NCBI GenBank assembly: GCA_900312665.1
Contig: ONZQ02000015.1
Location: forward strand, 248,001-312,000
Length of the DNA stretch: 64,000 nucleotides
From: Cephalotrichum gorgonifer
Taxonomy: Eukaryota; Ascomycota; Sordariomycetes; Microascales; Microascaceae
Reading direction: 5' to 3'
Below the pieces are notes generated by a model. That model was not told the DNA's origin, made no database searches, and worked only from the letters and a program-made list of their open reading frames with translations. A program made the position numbers and the translations under genes. Positions 32,222-43,169 of this stretch are shown here, one piece after another (the stretch's first letter is position 1; every line of letters begins with the position of its first letter).

Positions 32222-35200
32222 TTAGGTAGTGTAATCAAAAGCAGCCAGTCTCAACGGCATGATACCCTCAGAGGTAAAACGCACAGGTGTTGCAGTGCCG
32301 GAACTCCTTGAAGTGGACTTGTCCCTTCCTCCTGCCCTCAGGGGAGAGATTTCCCTCTCCTCAAAGAGGGAACCGGCCGCCGAAACGGGGGAGCTTTCGG
32401 TAGGAGTAGCACTCCCTGTTCCTGAATTATCGGCCGCAACCTCCTCATCGATTGAATCTTCGTTGAGAATAGGCACCTGTGTGATCCCCCAATAGTCCAA
32501 CATATGACTAACGACCTCCATCTCGCAGTTCAGAATCGCGGCAACCGTGGCTACTACTGCAAGCTCTAACTTTTCCCAGTCATTTGTACCCGGACCCGAT
32601 ATCAGCCATCGAGTCAGTCGAATGGGGAGCAAGGAGGCGAAGATGCGTGCCCGGGATTCCTTATCTATGGGGACGTAAACCTTGATACCGGAGATGGTCT
32701 CGTCAATGTGAAAGTCGCCGCAGAGCTCACGAGTAGTGATCCGCCGTCCACCCTGCCAGAATGATAAGGATGACCTGATGTCCTGCGTCGCCAATACTTC
32801 GGCGTTGCGAAGGAGTTTATAAAGCCCCGCAGCGTCAGCCCGGTATCTCGGACTCTCGAACTCTGCCGCGATTCTAGAGCCGTTAGCTCGGGATTCGATC
32901 CCCCCTTAGGCATGGGGTTAAACAAAGATACCTTAGAATAGCATGCGCTTTCCGCCTGATACTCCCACTCCCTGAAAATATCCGCCCCTGGCCAGTACGT
33001 GAAATAAACGTAATCTCTTCTACCGAAGCTGATAAGTACCTATGCCGCAGCCCAACCCACTCCACAAACGGCTTCAGCTGGACGACTTCCTCCGGGGTAT
33101 AATCGAGGAGCTCGATTTTTTCCGCAAAGGAGACAGTGAGCTCCTCGTAATTGGCAATGGCGAAATCAGTATTCGCATGGCAGAGTCTGACAACCCCGTC
33201 AGCTGACCTAACGGGGTATATAGGACTGCTGAGGAGATTGGGGGACAAGGGATGTTCCCCTAATCGAATGGCCTCATTCAGTGCCCAAATTTGGCTCTTC
33301 ACCGTCTCGACTGGTGTCTGTGTCGTCGTTTGGGCCAATTCGTGGTAAATAGTATGGAAAGAATCGACCTTAACTCCCAGCGTATCCCGGAAAAATTGCT
33401 CCAGCAGCAGCATATGTTCAGGAGGGGTACTTAAAGCCACCTCAAAGTGATATTTCATGGTATTGGCGGCATGGACCTCGTAGGGGCTGTCCCATAAACT
33501 ATTTTCCAGGGGATCCCAATTACTCCCGCAGCTTGAAGCGTCGGGACTGAGAATCAAGGCATGAGTGCGGAATAGGTGTCTAGATTTCCGGTGGTTAGCA
33601 ATCCTCTCATCGATCATCGTAAGAAAGCATCACAGAACCTACGACACTAGTTCTTCCGTCGCGGGCCCTGATTTGAAGACCTTCGTAGCAATGGCGAGAT
33701 ACAAATCCCTCACTTTCAGCAACCTAGCCTTGCCCACAGGCTCACCACCCAAATTTGTGGCCCAGTGATGCTTGGTCCAACGGAGAATATCCACCAAAAA
33801 CTCTGCCGTGTCGTCCCCCTTGACTCCGAATGCCGTTCGCAAAAAGGTCCACTTCTCCGTGTCGTCCCCCGCCGAGCCGAACCCATCAATGTCCAAGAAC
33901 GGAAAGATTTTGCTGTCGTCCATGAATCTCGCCGCTTGTTCCCGGAGGCTTTGATACGGCAGATAGGTGTCTTGGAGAGTACAGGTCTTGGGAAGTCCGG
34001 GTTTCCCGCAGAGGCTGTCGGCGGGGATATTCCTGATCTCGGCCTTAAGTTGCGCGCTCTTCTCAATCATGCGGCCCTGGACTCGCCACGAATGATGCAT
34101 GACATGGAGGATTTTCTCGGGCCGGTACTTTATGACGTGTTTGAAGGCGTCGGATAAGGAGTCATTCGACCGAGACGCGAGACACAGTTGCTCCCGGATC
34201 CCAATGAAGTCGCATAACCATCGCTTCCAGGAGGCATGTTCTAGACCCGACCAAGTAGGATCTACGAGGTACCTCTTGTGCAGAAAGCATACTCCCAGAC
34301 CAGGCCGTCCATCAGACGCTGTAAGAAGGGATTCCGGCCCGTACGGATGGGTCGATGCGAGGTAGATATCCATTTTTCGCGGGTACCTTGGTATATTGTC
34401 TCGATCGACAACATAAAGTCTCTCCAGACCGATCTCTGGCGCTGCTCTTGATTCATGTGTGAGGTAGAGGTAGCGGAGATGCATCAGAGACGTAACTACG
34501 GAAATGGAGCTGGGTTCATGAGGATATCCGTCGAGTAGAGCCGCCCGAACCTGTGGTATTGGTGCCTCCGTAGCGCCGAGGTGTTCGAAAAGCACCCGGC
34601 GGTTGTAATTGGCCACAGCGTCTGGATCGAGAATCCGCATCGTAACCTTCCCGGGGACAGAGATTCCTTTAGTAGTAGGAAGGTAGACAGCTCCGCCGTC
34701 AGCGGACACCCAGGTCCCATCCTTCAGTGGTAAGATATCAAGTGGCCGAAACTTCGAGATTGTAGTTTTGTCGACGCTAACTGCGTGGCAGAGCATTGCC
34801 GCCACCCTCGTATGCCAGTCCAAACTCATTTCCATTGATTTCATCCTTGGGTTGACTTGAGCAAGATCTTTCCTGAGGAGACCAAGGACAGTCGAAGTCG
34901 ACGCGCCCTCCAACCCGCACTCCTTCAACCTTGTAACAGCATGATGGGTATAATCCTTAGATAGAAATGGATCGTTGTCTTGGTCGTCGAATAGGCAGTC
35001 TCCGTCTATATCAGAGATACGCGACGGGAGGACCAGCAATTCCGAAACCCTCCGCAGCGTAGGACTGTACCGGGAGCAGAGCACGGGTGTCGCCCTCAGC
35101 TGAGACATGATCCTATCAGCAAGCCCAGCCCAAAATATGCTGTGCATTTGGTCTTGGGAGGGAAGATAGTACGGCCATGCGAAACGCAAACTTGAGTGGC

Positions 35201-36478
35201 CACACATTTGCAGGACTGCTTTGACAAAGGTGCTGGCGATGGCGCCGAGAAGTCCGACGTTCCTGCATGATACAGTTATAACATCTTGCTCTCCTGCGTT
35301 GGTATCAAAGTCGGCGTGGATAATGAACTACTCCTGGGTTAGTAGGCAGTCTAATAACGTGCTCCGTCTCTCGCCCCTGGACTAACCGTGAAGCCGTATT
35401 GTTTCGCAGGAAAGAAGTTAAAGACGTGCTGTGGCTCCACCACGGGCCCGGAGTCCTCCGTGAGTGGGAACGTCAGGACAACTTCACTTTCCGAGGAAGA
35501 GGCTGAATCCCCCGTCATCCCACCCTTGTTGCTCGTGGCCAAGCCGGTGGCGAGGTGCCTTGTGACGTGGTAGTGCCTCGACTCAACTTTTGCCCCCTGT
35601 GGTTCGATAGAGGCAGTCTCCAACGTCGCGATATGACCGACCAGGCTCTCTAGTCGATGGATCTTACAATCCACCAACAATCCTGCTTCGTCATACAAGG
35701 ATACCTGTATCTCCTTGATATTCTTGAGAAACAGTAAGCATGTGTGCTGGAGGTCGGCCACCTGCCTGGACAATGCATCTTGGAGACGCGTCGGGTCGCC
35801 CGTATCGCTATTCTCATGTAAGAATAGCGTCATCCGCGTGAAGTAGCCACTGATTCCCTCACTTGAGCCCCCGAGGATGGGTGTTAACGTGCCCGAACCC
35901 GGAGTCCCCCTCTTATTCTCGAATGCGAATGAGAAGCTGCTGGTCTGAAAATGTATCTTCCATGCGGCATCGAAGACAGGACTGAGCCCGATATGTGCGC
36001 CGATAGACCTATCCACCGGACGTTTTGTGCTCCCACTCATAGCACAAAGCGCTATGATATCGCCTGTCGAAAAACCATCCTCGTTACACTCTGTCACGAC
36101 GCGGTCTGGATGGACGTCGAAGGAAACAAATGGGTCGTCTCCGGCATGTATTGCGCGCGAGAACTTATTTTCATCTGCCTTCTTCAGGAGCTGGAGAAGA
36201 AAGTGGGGGTCGATCTCGTGAGTGTTCCTGGAAAGCCTGTTGAAAATCTGTTAGACGGTAAATAGGGTTTGACGCAAATCCCCCATAGGCGTTCTCCAAA
36301 GTCCGGGGGGAACAAACCTGTGGACCGAATGACCGGCCGGGAGGCTCTGAGCTGGAGGGCGATCATGGATGATACTCCACCTTCCCACCCCATTCCGTTC
36401 CGCGCTGCCTCCGACGTAGGCATGCCGCTTTGTGATGTCGAGCACCACCTCTTCTGCCGATTCTGTGATGGTAGCCAT
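32222..36478 (-). CDS. Large sacsin/NO-VEIN-like protein with degenerate GHKL ATPase domain
   Basis: Function unknown. Model: complement(join(32222..32873, 32932..33579, 33643..35327, 35387..36236, 36318..36478)), 1331 aa; introns of 58, 63, 59 and 81 nt with good branch sites, phase closing throughout. The N-terminus follows the sacsin-type HATPase plan: DPHFLLQLL at residues 63-71, ECNEDGFS at 103-110 and a GSTKR turn at 122-126. The ATP-site residues are eroded: the N-box Glu and Asn positions are Gln69 and Lys73 (QLLKKADEN), and the Gly-rich lid reads GAHIGLSPVF (133-142) instead of the family-type GEKGIGFKSVF. After KQYGFTFIIHADFD (residues 331 on) comes the long family-typical region without named domains, ending in an acidic Ser/Thr tail. 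Family members are 1300-2000 aa, so it is short but not obviously truncated. The first 53 residues are the least certain. Confidence 0.8.
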
Positions 36479-37390
36479 GTCGAGATGATGGTATTGAAAT
36501 GCCCACAGTTGGCTTTTGCATTGGGTCGGAAAGATATTAAATCAAATGCCACCACCTGCTTGCCGCTCTATCATTCCAGGACTGATCGCCTGAGCCATGG
36601 GCCCTGATTCAGGCCGCTTCTGTTTTATGGAACTACATCACGCAGGCTTAGACGTCTCGAGAGCCAATCAACTATTATAAATACGCACAAGAGTTAACGA
36701 TCAAGCGCTCAGCTCACCTTATGCAGGGGTCGTATATATCTAAGTAAAGTCAGTGTAAGAGAGCTAGATTGCTTTGGGAAGGTGGGTGTGGGTCAACTAA
36801 ATACTACGAAAGCCCATGATGTTGCTAGTTTTGGACTGGACTCGGGAAGATAATGTAAGCCTTTGTGAAGACAGCTTGTTTACTGTTGACCAAGTACACT
36901 AATGATTGAAGGCGCCTAAATGAAACAGGGAACCTGCAGGGGGCGGTCGCGGAGACGGCCGGCCCCCCCTCCGGCGCGAACTGGTGTACCTTCACGCCTG
37001 CAACACTGCTCAACAGAGGGTACTTGTATGTAATACACACTTCATCTTCATATGTATGGAGAAACCAATGGGGCCATCGGAACTTCTATGGGCGATAGTC
37101 GCATCCGGTTTCTCGGTCTCAAAACTGAGAGTATAAGTCGCCCAGTCCGTGTCAGGCCAGGCTTAGTGCAGGTCAGGCGAGCTCGGGGCAACTCGAAAGC
37201 ACGGCTAAGGCATTTAGCTAGGGATAAAATTATTAATAAACTTTCGAGTTTTGGTGCATTCCCCAGTCAGCTGGTTATTTGGAGTACAAGGTGGGGGGGG
37301 GGCGTACTCTGCAGTTTCTAGGGAGCCCCGTTGGAGACAACAAACGATGACATATCGACAGGGCATCGATTGGACACCACACCACGGGCC
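36479..37390. other. Intergenic region between divergent genes
   Basis: About 900 bp upstream of both the GHKL gene (minus) and the arsenite methyltransferase (plus). No gene is supported. A G10 run lies at about 37291-37300. A divergent copy of the 15-bp promoter repeat (GATGACATATCGACA) appears at 37346-37360. Confidence 0.4.
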
Positions 37391-37480
37391 GTGGCATATC
37401 GAATGGTGACATACCGAACGGCGACATATCGAACGGCGATATATCGAACGGCGGCATATCGAACGGTGACATATCGTAAG
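37391..37480 (+). repeat. Six 15-bp tandem repeats in the arsenite methyltransferase promoter
   Basis: Six consecutive 15-bp units starting at 37391, 37406, 37421, 37436, 37451 and 37466, with consensus GYGACATATCGAACG. Units differ from the consensus at a few positions and there is no length variation. The array ends 14 bp before a TATA box and about 115 bp before the ATG, so it may be an array of regulator sites. Confidence 0.9.
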
Positions 37481-37493
37481 GGTCACCGAGCAC

Positions 37494-37500
37494 TATATAA
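37494..37500 (+). promoter_or_regulatory. TATA box of the arsenite methyltransferase gene
   Basis: TATATAA directly downstream of the 15-bp repeat array and 94 bp before the ATG. A strong TATA box with upstream repeats suggests an inducible promoter (inference). Confidence 0.6.
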
Positions 37501-37593
37501 GCTCATGAACGAGCCAAGGTTCATTATTCAGTCACCATTCCATCTTCTTGAATATTTCAGCATCCTAGCCCGACTCATATCCAACACGTCGCA

Positions 37594-38128
37594 ATGGAGT
37601 CGAGTGAGATCTATGATCAAGTCAACAAGCGATATGGCTCAGCCGTCAGGAGCAAAACTGGGCAGTATGAGCAGACCGTCGCGACGGCCTTCGGGTACAC
37701 TGAGGAAGAACTCACCGACGTTCCCGAAGGTGCCAATCTGGGCCTAAGCTGCGGCAACCCCTTTGCGATTGCGAACCTGAGAGAGGTTCGTTGTGACTAG
37801 GCTCCCCGTCGCTGTCCGTGATGTTGCACTGTCGACTTATCTTACTGATATCCCTCAGGGCGAAACTGTGCTCGACTTTGGATCCGGCGCTGGCTTCGAT
37901 GTCTTCGCAGCGGCCAAAAAGGTCGGCCAGACAGGCAAGGCGATCGGGATCGACATGAACAAGGTAGATAACCCCTTGTCCTCCAGTTATACCCCAACGG
38001 TCCATCTAACACTGCACCTGCAGAACATGATTGAGAAGGCCAACGCCATCAAAGCCAAAACGAGCGCCTCAAATGTCGAGTTCGTTGAGAGCGCCATCAC
38101 ATCCATACCGCTGCCCGGCGACTCAGCC

Positions 38129-38160
<32 letters not shown>

Positions 38161-38756
38161 CGTCCCCGCCGCGGAGAAGCAGCTCGCGTTCAACGAGATG
38201 TTCCGGCTACTCAAGCCCGGCGGCCGAGTCGCCATCAGCGACATATTGGCGCGCAAGGAGTTCACCGAAGATATCAGGAAGAACGCCGCGCTGTACGTCG
38301 GGTGCGTCGCGGGGGCTAGTCAGGTTTCCGAGTACGAAGCGTTTCTGAAGAATGCGGGCTTTAGAGGTAAGTTGATGACACTGGTATACTCAAGGGCCCT
38401 GTGGAGACTAATCGGATGTTTGCTAGACGCCGTCATCGTGGATAGTAAGAGTGATTTGAATGTGTACTTCACGGCGGCCGATGGCACAACATCCTGCTGC
38501 GCGCCGCCCGGTGATGGAGCATCCTGCTGTGCGCCGGCTCCTGATGCAACATCCTGCTGTGCACCTGCCAAGGACGCAACATCCTGCTGTGGGGTGGCAG
38601 ATGAAGCCAAGAAGCTGGCTTCTCACGGAATCACTGACTTCAATGAGTGGGCGGGTACGTACATCGAAACATCTCACCACACAACCCAGTAACGCGCTAA
38701 TGAACCCTTTTCCAGGCTCGTTTAAGGTGTATGCCGTTAAGCCCTCATCAGACTAA
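37594..38756 (+). CDS. arsM: Arsenite S-adenosylmethionine methyltransferase with Cys-Cys repeat tail
   Basis: Methylates trivalent arsenic in the cytosol, a detoxification step. Model: join(37594..37785, 37859..37963, 38024..38366, 38427..38654, 38716..38756), 302 aa; introns of 73, 60, 60 and 61 nt in phase. The SAM-binding motif is LDFGSGAGFDVF (exon 2 start). The three arsenic-binding cysteines of the ArsM/AS3MT family match Cys53 (GLSCGNP), Cys141 (SNCVINL) and Cys193 (YVGCVAGA). The later part, normally Cys-rich in the family, holds four decapeptides with Cys pairs at 237/238, 247/248, 257/258 and 267/268 (SCCAP type, exact 10-residue period), then a short C-terminal strand FKVYAVKP. 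The promoter holds a 15-bp repeat array and a TATA box. It converges on an O-acetyltransferase gene. Arsenic specificity is from family knowledge. Confidence 0.92.
38486..38590 (+). repeat. 30-bp coding repeats for Cys-Cys decapeptides
   Basis: Four in-frame copies, 30 bp apart, within exon 4 of the arsenite methyltransferase gene. Each encodes (T/A)SCC followed mostly by AP and an Asp-containing spacer. The near-identical ATCCTGCTG core in all four copies suggests tandem duplication. Confidence 0.9.
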
Positions 38757-38928
38757 GAATATAGTACCACTAGCTAGGATGAATTCATAGTTATATCAGA
38801 TTTTTCTTTTTTTTTTTTGGCTGTCATCCGTGACGTCTCTAATGCATGTGCCGGCTACGATAACAGGTCAAGCTTCAGATGCCTATATACATGAGTATTG
38901 AACCCTGGAGATGTACGGCTATAAATGC

Positions 38929-39697
38929 TTATATATCCGGCACCGGCTCAACCTTCTTCACTACCCTCGCGGGCGACCCAACAGCCACAGAGAAGTCCGG
39001 GATGTCCTTCGTGACCACGCTCCCCGAGCCGATGGTGCACCCCTTTCCGATGGTGACCCCCGGCATTATCGTCACATTTCCCCCGATCCAACAGTCGTCG
39101 CCAATCTTGACGCCCTTAGCATACTCGATCAAGTCGCGGCGGGACTGCACGCCTGTCTCGTGAGTGGCCGCGAATATGGACACGAATGGGCCGAACATGA
39201 CACGATTACCGATTGTTACCATTCCACAGTCGAGAATGACAAGGCTTAAGAGGTCAGCACTGCATGTTTTTAAGTGAGGATAGAATATAGGGCGTCTTAC
39301 TTGAAGTTAGAGTAGAAGCCGTCGCCGATGGAGATGTTGCATCCATAGTCGATATTGATCGGTGGCTCGATGTACGCATCCTTCCCGACATGTCCGAAGG
39401 TACTCTTCAGGAGCTTCTCCCGGTCTGCTGTGAGAGACTCAGGAGTGGCGTCGTCGGGGAAGTGGTTGTTGTACTTGTGCATGAAACGCCGCGCTCGGAA
39501 GCGGCCGTTCGTCAATTCCGGCCCCATGGCATTGTACCTAGAGAAACATGTCAATTACTGCTGGTGGGAAATGCGTGAGGGCATTGGGTTACCCACAGCA
39601 TTCCCGAGATCATCTTCTCGTAGTCCTCACACCAGGGGACGTTGTCGAGTGTTTTGGCATGGTCGATAGCCGCCTGGTCTTTCTCCGTGCTCGCCAT
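38929..39697 (-). CDS. Maltose/galactoside-type O-acetyltransferase (left-handed beta-helix)
   Basis: Acetyl-CoA-dependent acetyltransferase of the LacA/NodL/Maa group. Model: complement(join(38929..39244, 39301..39537, 39597..39697)), 217 aa; introns of 56 and 59 nt, in phase. The N-terminal Mac domain includes MISGMLYNAMGPEL (joined across the first intron) and an Arg/Phe/Lys-rich stretch. The hexapeptide-repeat helix starts at INIDYGCNISIGDGFYSN and continues with VTIGNRVMFGP, the catalytic His in FAATHETG, the DCWIGGNVTIMPGVTIGKGC coil and GSGSVVTKDIP. The C-terminus ends GSPARVVKKV, family-typical. Length matches the family. The acceptor sugar is unknown. It is convergent with the arsenite methyltransferase, ending about 170 bp from it. 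Confidence 0.9.
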
Positions 39698-41146
39698 GGT
39701 GGGATCTCTATGTTATACTGCGTGTAGTAAACGAGTGAAGTGTGTATTTTAAGGCAATACAGCCGGGGCAAATCAACGGAGATCTTAAAGGGTTGGGGAA
39801 CAATAAACTGATAGCCAGCTGTTGTCGGGGCGTGCGACACCCAAGTTACCCCTCTAGTTTTATACGGGAACTGTAAATGTGGGACGTGAGACACTAATAA
39901 TACCAGAATGGAGTTTCGGCCACTCCGCCACACGCATCGCTCCGCTTTCGTCGCTCCAAAGGAAGTTTTGAGGCATGCTGATTGGCTGACTGTGGGGAAT
40001 ACCCGAGGTTCTACCACACTATGACCATCTTGCACCTCGTGTCGACCCGTGGTTGGCCGTGTTACAAAGCGTGCCCCACCAGAGATCGGAACCCGCTCCG
40101 AAGGCTCCGAGGCGGAGTTGGAGCGGAGTGTATTCGTGGTCAACACCTCCCCACACTACTCTTGACAACAACTCGGAATGCTCTGACGTTGGATACGAGG
40201 CCCCTTATGTTTGTTTCCCTGACGAACTACACCATATCGTTTATCCCCTTCACCACTCGTGGCAAGTGCTTCGCTTACGTCCAACGGGCGAAAGCACTAA
40301 GGAATACCTGGAAACACTGAGCCAAACGAAGGCGCCATTGAAAAACCACAGGACGCCACCTGCCTCCTATGCTAGATAACTGAACTCTTCGTAAATCCAT
40401 GCACAATCAGCGACCTGAGATATCGTGCTGTGGTATAACCAACCGTTGGTACCACCCGGACCGCAACCAGAGAAACCCCACCAGATCCTAAATCCCGCCC
40501 GCCGTCATATAGTTCCGCCTTCAACACTGGGGGATCCACACCTTCCGCCCCGGAGCATATGCAGCGAAGCGAACCGCCCGTGTGGAAGGTGGAGACACGG
40601 GCCATGGCTTGACAACGGGATGCGAATGCTAAATACTTGTACCTGGGCCCCTGACCCCGTTCTTTAAGAAACCTTGCATTCGGGGTTTCAGCGTTACGAC
40701 AATCATGTTCTCGGGAGTGATGTTTGGGAAATCGTATCTAGAAGAACCCTTGCATCCAAGGTCGTTCCTCCCTTCGGCTGTCACCCTAGTATCGCAAGAT
40801 TGTAATGCCAGTTCAGCCCACCTCAAGTGTTTCTGATTATTATCATCTGTCTTACAAGGCGTCTCCGCCTCCCTCTCCCTTCTTCAAACACAAGAAAAAA
40901 AACAGGGGCGTAGCTTCTGCTCAAACGGGGAGATCCAGAGCTCGAGGCTGCCGAACCGAAGCAATCGGTATATAAAGGTACATAGGAATTCCACCAATAC
41001 GCAGGGCCAAGAAGCCAAGCTTGGCTGTTCAATCCCACGAAAGAATGAAAGGTCTGTGATAGCAATCTGGGTACATCTACTCCGCTATACTGCCCCGTAC
41101 CGGCAATGTGTTCTCTCTCTCTCCTCTTCTCTCCTTCTCTCTATTC
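39698..41146. other. Intergenic region, no gene supported
   Basis: About 1.45 kb. Many short ORFs but none resembles a family. The stretch 39921-40130 is bounded by an 8-bp inverted repeat, CACTCCGC / GCGGAGTG, with further CTCCGC words inside, which might be a relic of a small DNA element. A CTCT microsatellite at about 41109-41142 abuts the end of the DUF1996 gene. Confidence 0.4.
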
Positions 41147-42414
41147 TTAGGCCATCGCATTCTGGCCAGGCATGCTCGTGAGCCCTACAACAGCAAGATC
41201 CGTTAGCAACGGGGTTCGTGCGGTTTGGTCATTTTGACCATGGCGGAGATGGCAAAAACCGGGAAAGAAAAAAAGGGAAGGGGGGGGGAAGGAAGAATCT
41301 TACAGCCGTCGGTCTCCTCGTTGACAACCGTGTCAACGGTGCAGGCGTTCATCTGAGCAACGCCCTGCGACTTCAGCGGGTTCCCGTTCTCACAGGCCTG
41401 GAACATGCAGTTCGAGTCCATGGCGCGCTGGAGCGAGTCGCCCTTCCACCCGAAGAGGTAGTCGGCGTGGGTGCCGTACCCGTGCTCGTCGCTGTAGCTC
41501 AGGACGAAGGGGTTCGGCGAGCCCGCGGGCCACAGGCCGTTGAACTGAGTCGTGTCCCAGAGGGTCTCGTATGCCACCTGGGGCATGCGGACGGGGTGGG
41601 ACGCCGGGCAGGCGCGCGCGGCCTGGAAGGCGCCGACCTGGGTGTCGAACATGTGGGACTGGTGGTCGGCGCTATCTGCGTTCTTGCCGTCCCAGCACCT
41701 GGTTGGTATTTGTTAGCATGGCCGTGAGAGGAGATGATGGAAAAAGGGGGCCGGGGGGGGGGTAACGAACGAGGGGAAGTGGTGGACCGTCATGATGCCG
41801 CCCACGCAGGGTTGAGTGGGGAACTCGGCGAGCTCGGGGAATCGGGTTCCCTTGTTCTGCAGACAGACGAACTTGAGGCCGGGGTAGCCGGGGTTCTTCT
41901 GGGCGTCCGCCGCGGTCTGGATACCGGGGTTGCCAACCACCATGCGGAAGCCCTGTTTCCTCGCGGTCAGCACATTTCTAGGTTGGTTATTGGGGGCACG
42001 ACATAAACCTACGGGCGGGAAGGAGGTGATCTTCTGGTTGCCGTTGTTGAAGAAGTCCTGCTGGGTGTAGTAGACGGTCATGCCGCCGTTGATGCCGTTC
42101 GGCAGGGCCGTGTTCTGCATGATGGGCACCCGGTGGTAGGTTCCGTTGGGGTGCTTGAAGAACATGACGGCCGTCCAGTAGTTTGAGAAGTCCTCGGAGA
42201 AGGTGCACGTCGTGCAGGTGCCCCTCTCGCCGACGTCGCCCTCCATCGTGGCGTTAAAGGCATTGCCGCCCACGATCTGGTGGAGATGGGACGAGGGGGC
42301 CCTGCCGGGCTCGACGAGCGGGTCGAGGCGCTGGATGGTCAGTGTGGAGCATCCGAAGCGAAGAGCGGCTTGCGACTGCGCCGCGAGGGCGAGGAGGATG
42401 GTCGGGATCTTCAT
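41147..42414 (-). CDS. Secreted DUF1996-domain protein
   Basis: Fungal secreted or wall-associated protein of unknown function. Model: complement(join(41147..41184, 41185+119..: exon 41304..41698, 41771..41952, 42013..42414)), that is exons 41147-41184, 41304-41698, 41771-41952 and 42013-42414; 338 aa, introns of 119, 72 and 60 nt in phase. The signal peptide is MKIPTILLALAAQSQA; an ATG 12 bases upstream is also possible. DUF1996 marks: HQIVGGNAFN, TCTTCTFSEDFSNYW, FKHPNGTYHRVPI, FPPGFRM (made by the first splice), HHFPSCWDGKN (made by the second) and DYLFGWKGDSLQRAMD. The last 13 residues come from a tiny final exon giving DGWLTSMPG, which fits the family end. About nine cysteines suit an extracellular protein. 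No WSC domain or GPI signal is seen. Confidence 0.9.
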
Positions 42415-42836
42415 GGCTGGCAGCAAACGGAAAGGACGGTAGTATCGGTAAGTTGGGTGACGGACGAGTGCCGGATATCTTGCGAGGAGACAAGGTCAGT
42501 CTCTAAAGGGGTGAAAAGGGGGGGGTATCGGATTCGGCCTGGACATATATAGATCTTCTCGGCCTCCTCTAGTAGCACCCTCGACCAGATCCATATTGCC
42601 CCGAAGCCTTGGCCCTGTATAATTGCCTTCCTCTCGGCTGTTAGATTTTGGACCGATGCCGACAGGGTTTGGTCGTCATCTAATCAACACCAACAAATCT
42701 ACTTCATCTATTTTCATCTATTTCGGATCATTACAATGCGGGGCTGTGAGCGGCCGACCACGACGGCGGAAGAAGTGGGTATTTGCCGGTATGGGACGGC
42801 CCCGTGGCCCCCCCGCAATGACACACGTATTTAATC

Positions 42837-43169
42837 TCAAATGCCGAAATATTCGCCGAGAACGTGTCGATGTAGAAGCCCTCCGTGTCCTTCCCGGGGG
42901 ACGCCAAGAGCATCGGGCTGCTCTGTCTGGAAGTCGTCGTCGTGTGTGGCCAGTCGCTGGCTGAATTCGAGATTGGGATATATTGCTATAGTGCGCCGGG
43001 GGGCAAAAATACAATGCGTGGGTATAAATGACAGCGAATCAGACTGTACTCCTGGTAGAATCCGGGTAATGTCACTCCCAACCACACGATCGTCGACACC
43101 ACCCCTGTTACAGTTGTAGTTGTCGATCATGGTGTTTTGTTGATCTCCCTGGGTCCATGTGTTGGCCAC
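42837..43169 (-). CDS. Possible small protein, 110 aa, unsupported by family
   Basis: An open frame beginning MANTWTQGDQQNTMIDNYNC. It is not recognised. The adjacent frame over 42820-42913 encodes GFYIDTFSANISAFEIKY, which looks more protein-like than the main frame there, so the real gene, if any, may be spliced or frameshifted between the two frames. There is no signal peptide. It lies in a gene-poor region. It could equally be chance. Confidence 0.2.
   Translation of the reverse strand: MANTWTQGDQQNTMIDNYNCNRGGVDDRVVGSDITRILPGVQSDSLSFIPTHCIFAPRRTIAIYPNLEFSQRLATHDDDFQTEQPDALGVPREGHGGLLHRHVLGEYFGI

Noticed and set aside
37331..37500. CRISPR-like array for the 15-bp repeats
   Set aside because: The units are directly adjacent without unique spacers and the genome is eukaryotic; it is a promoter minisatellite.
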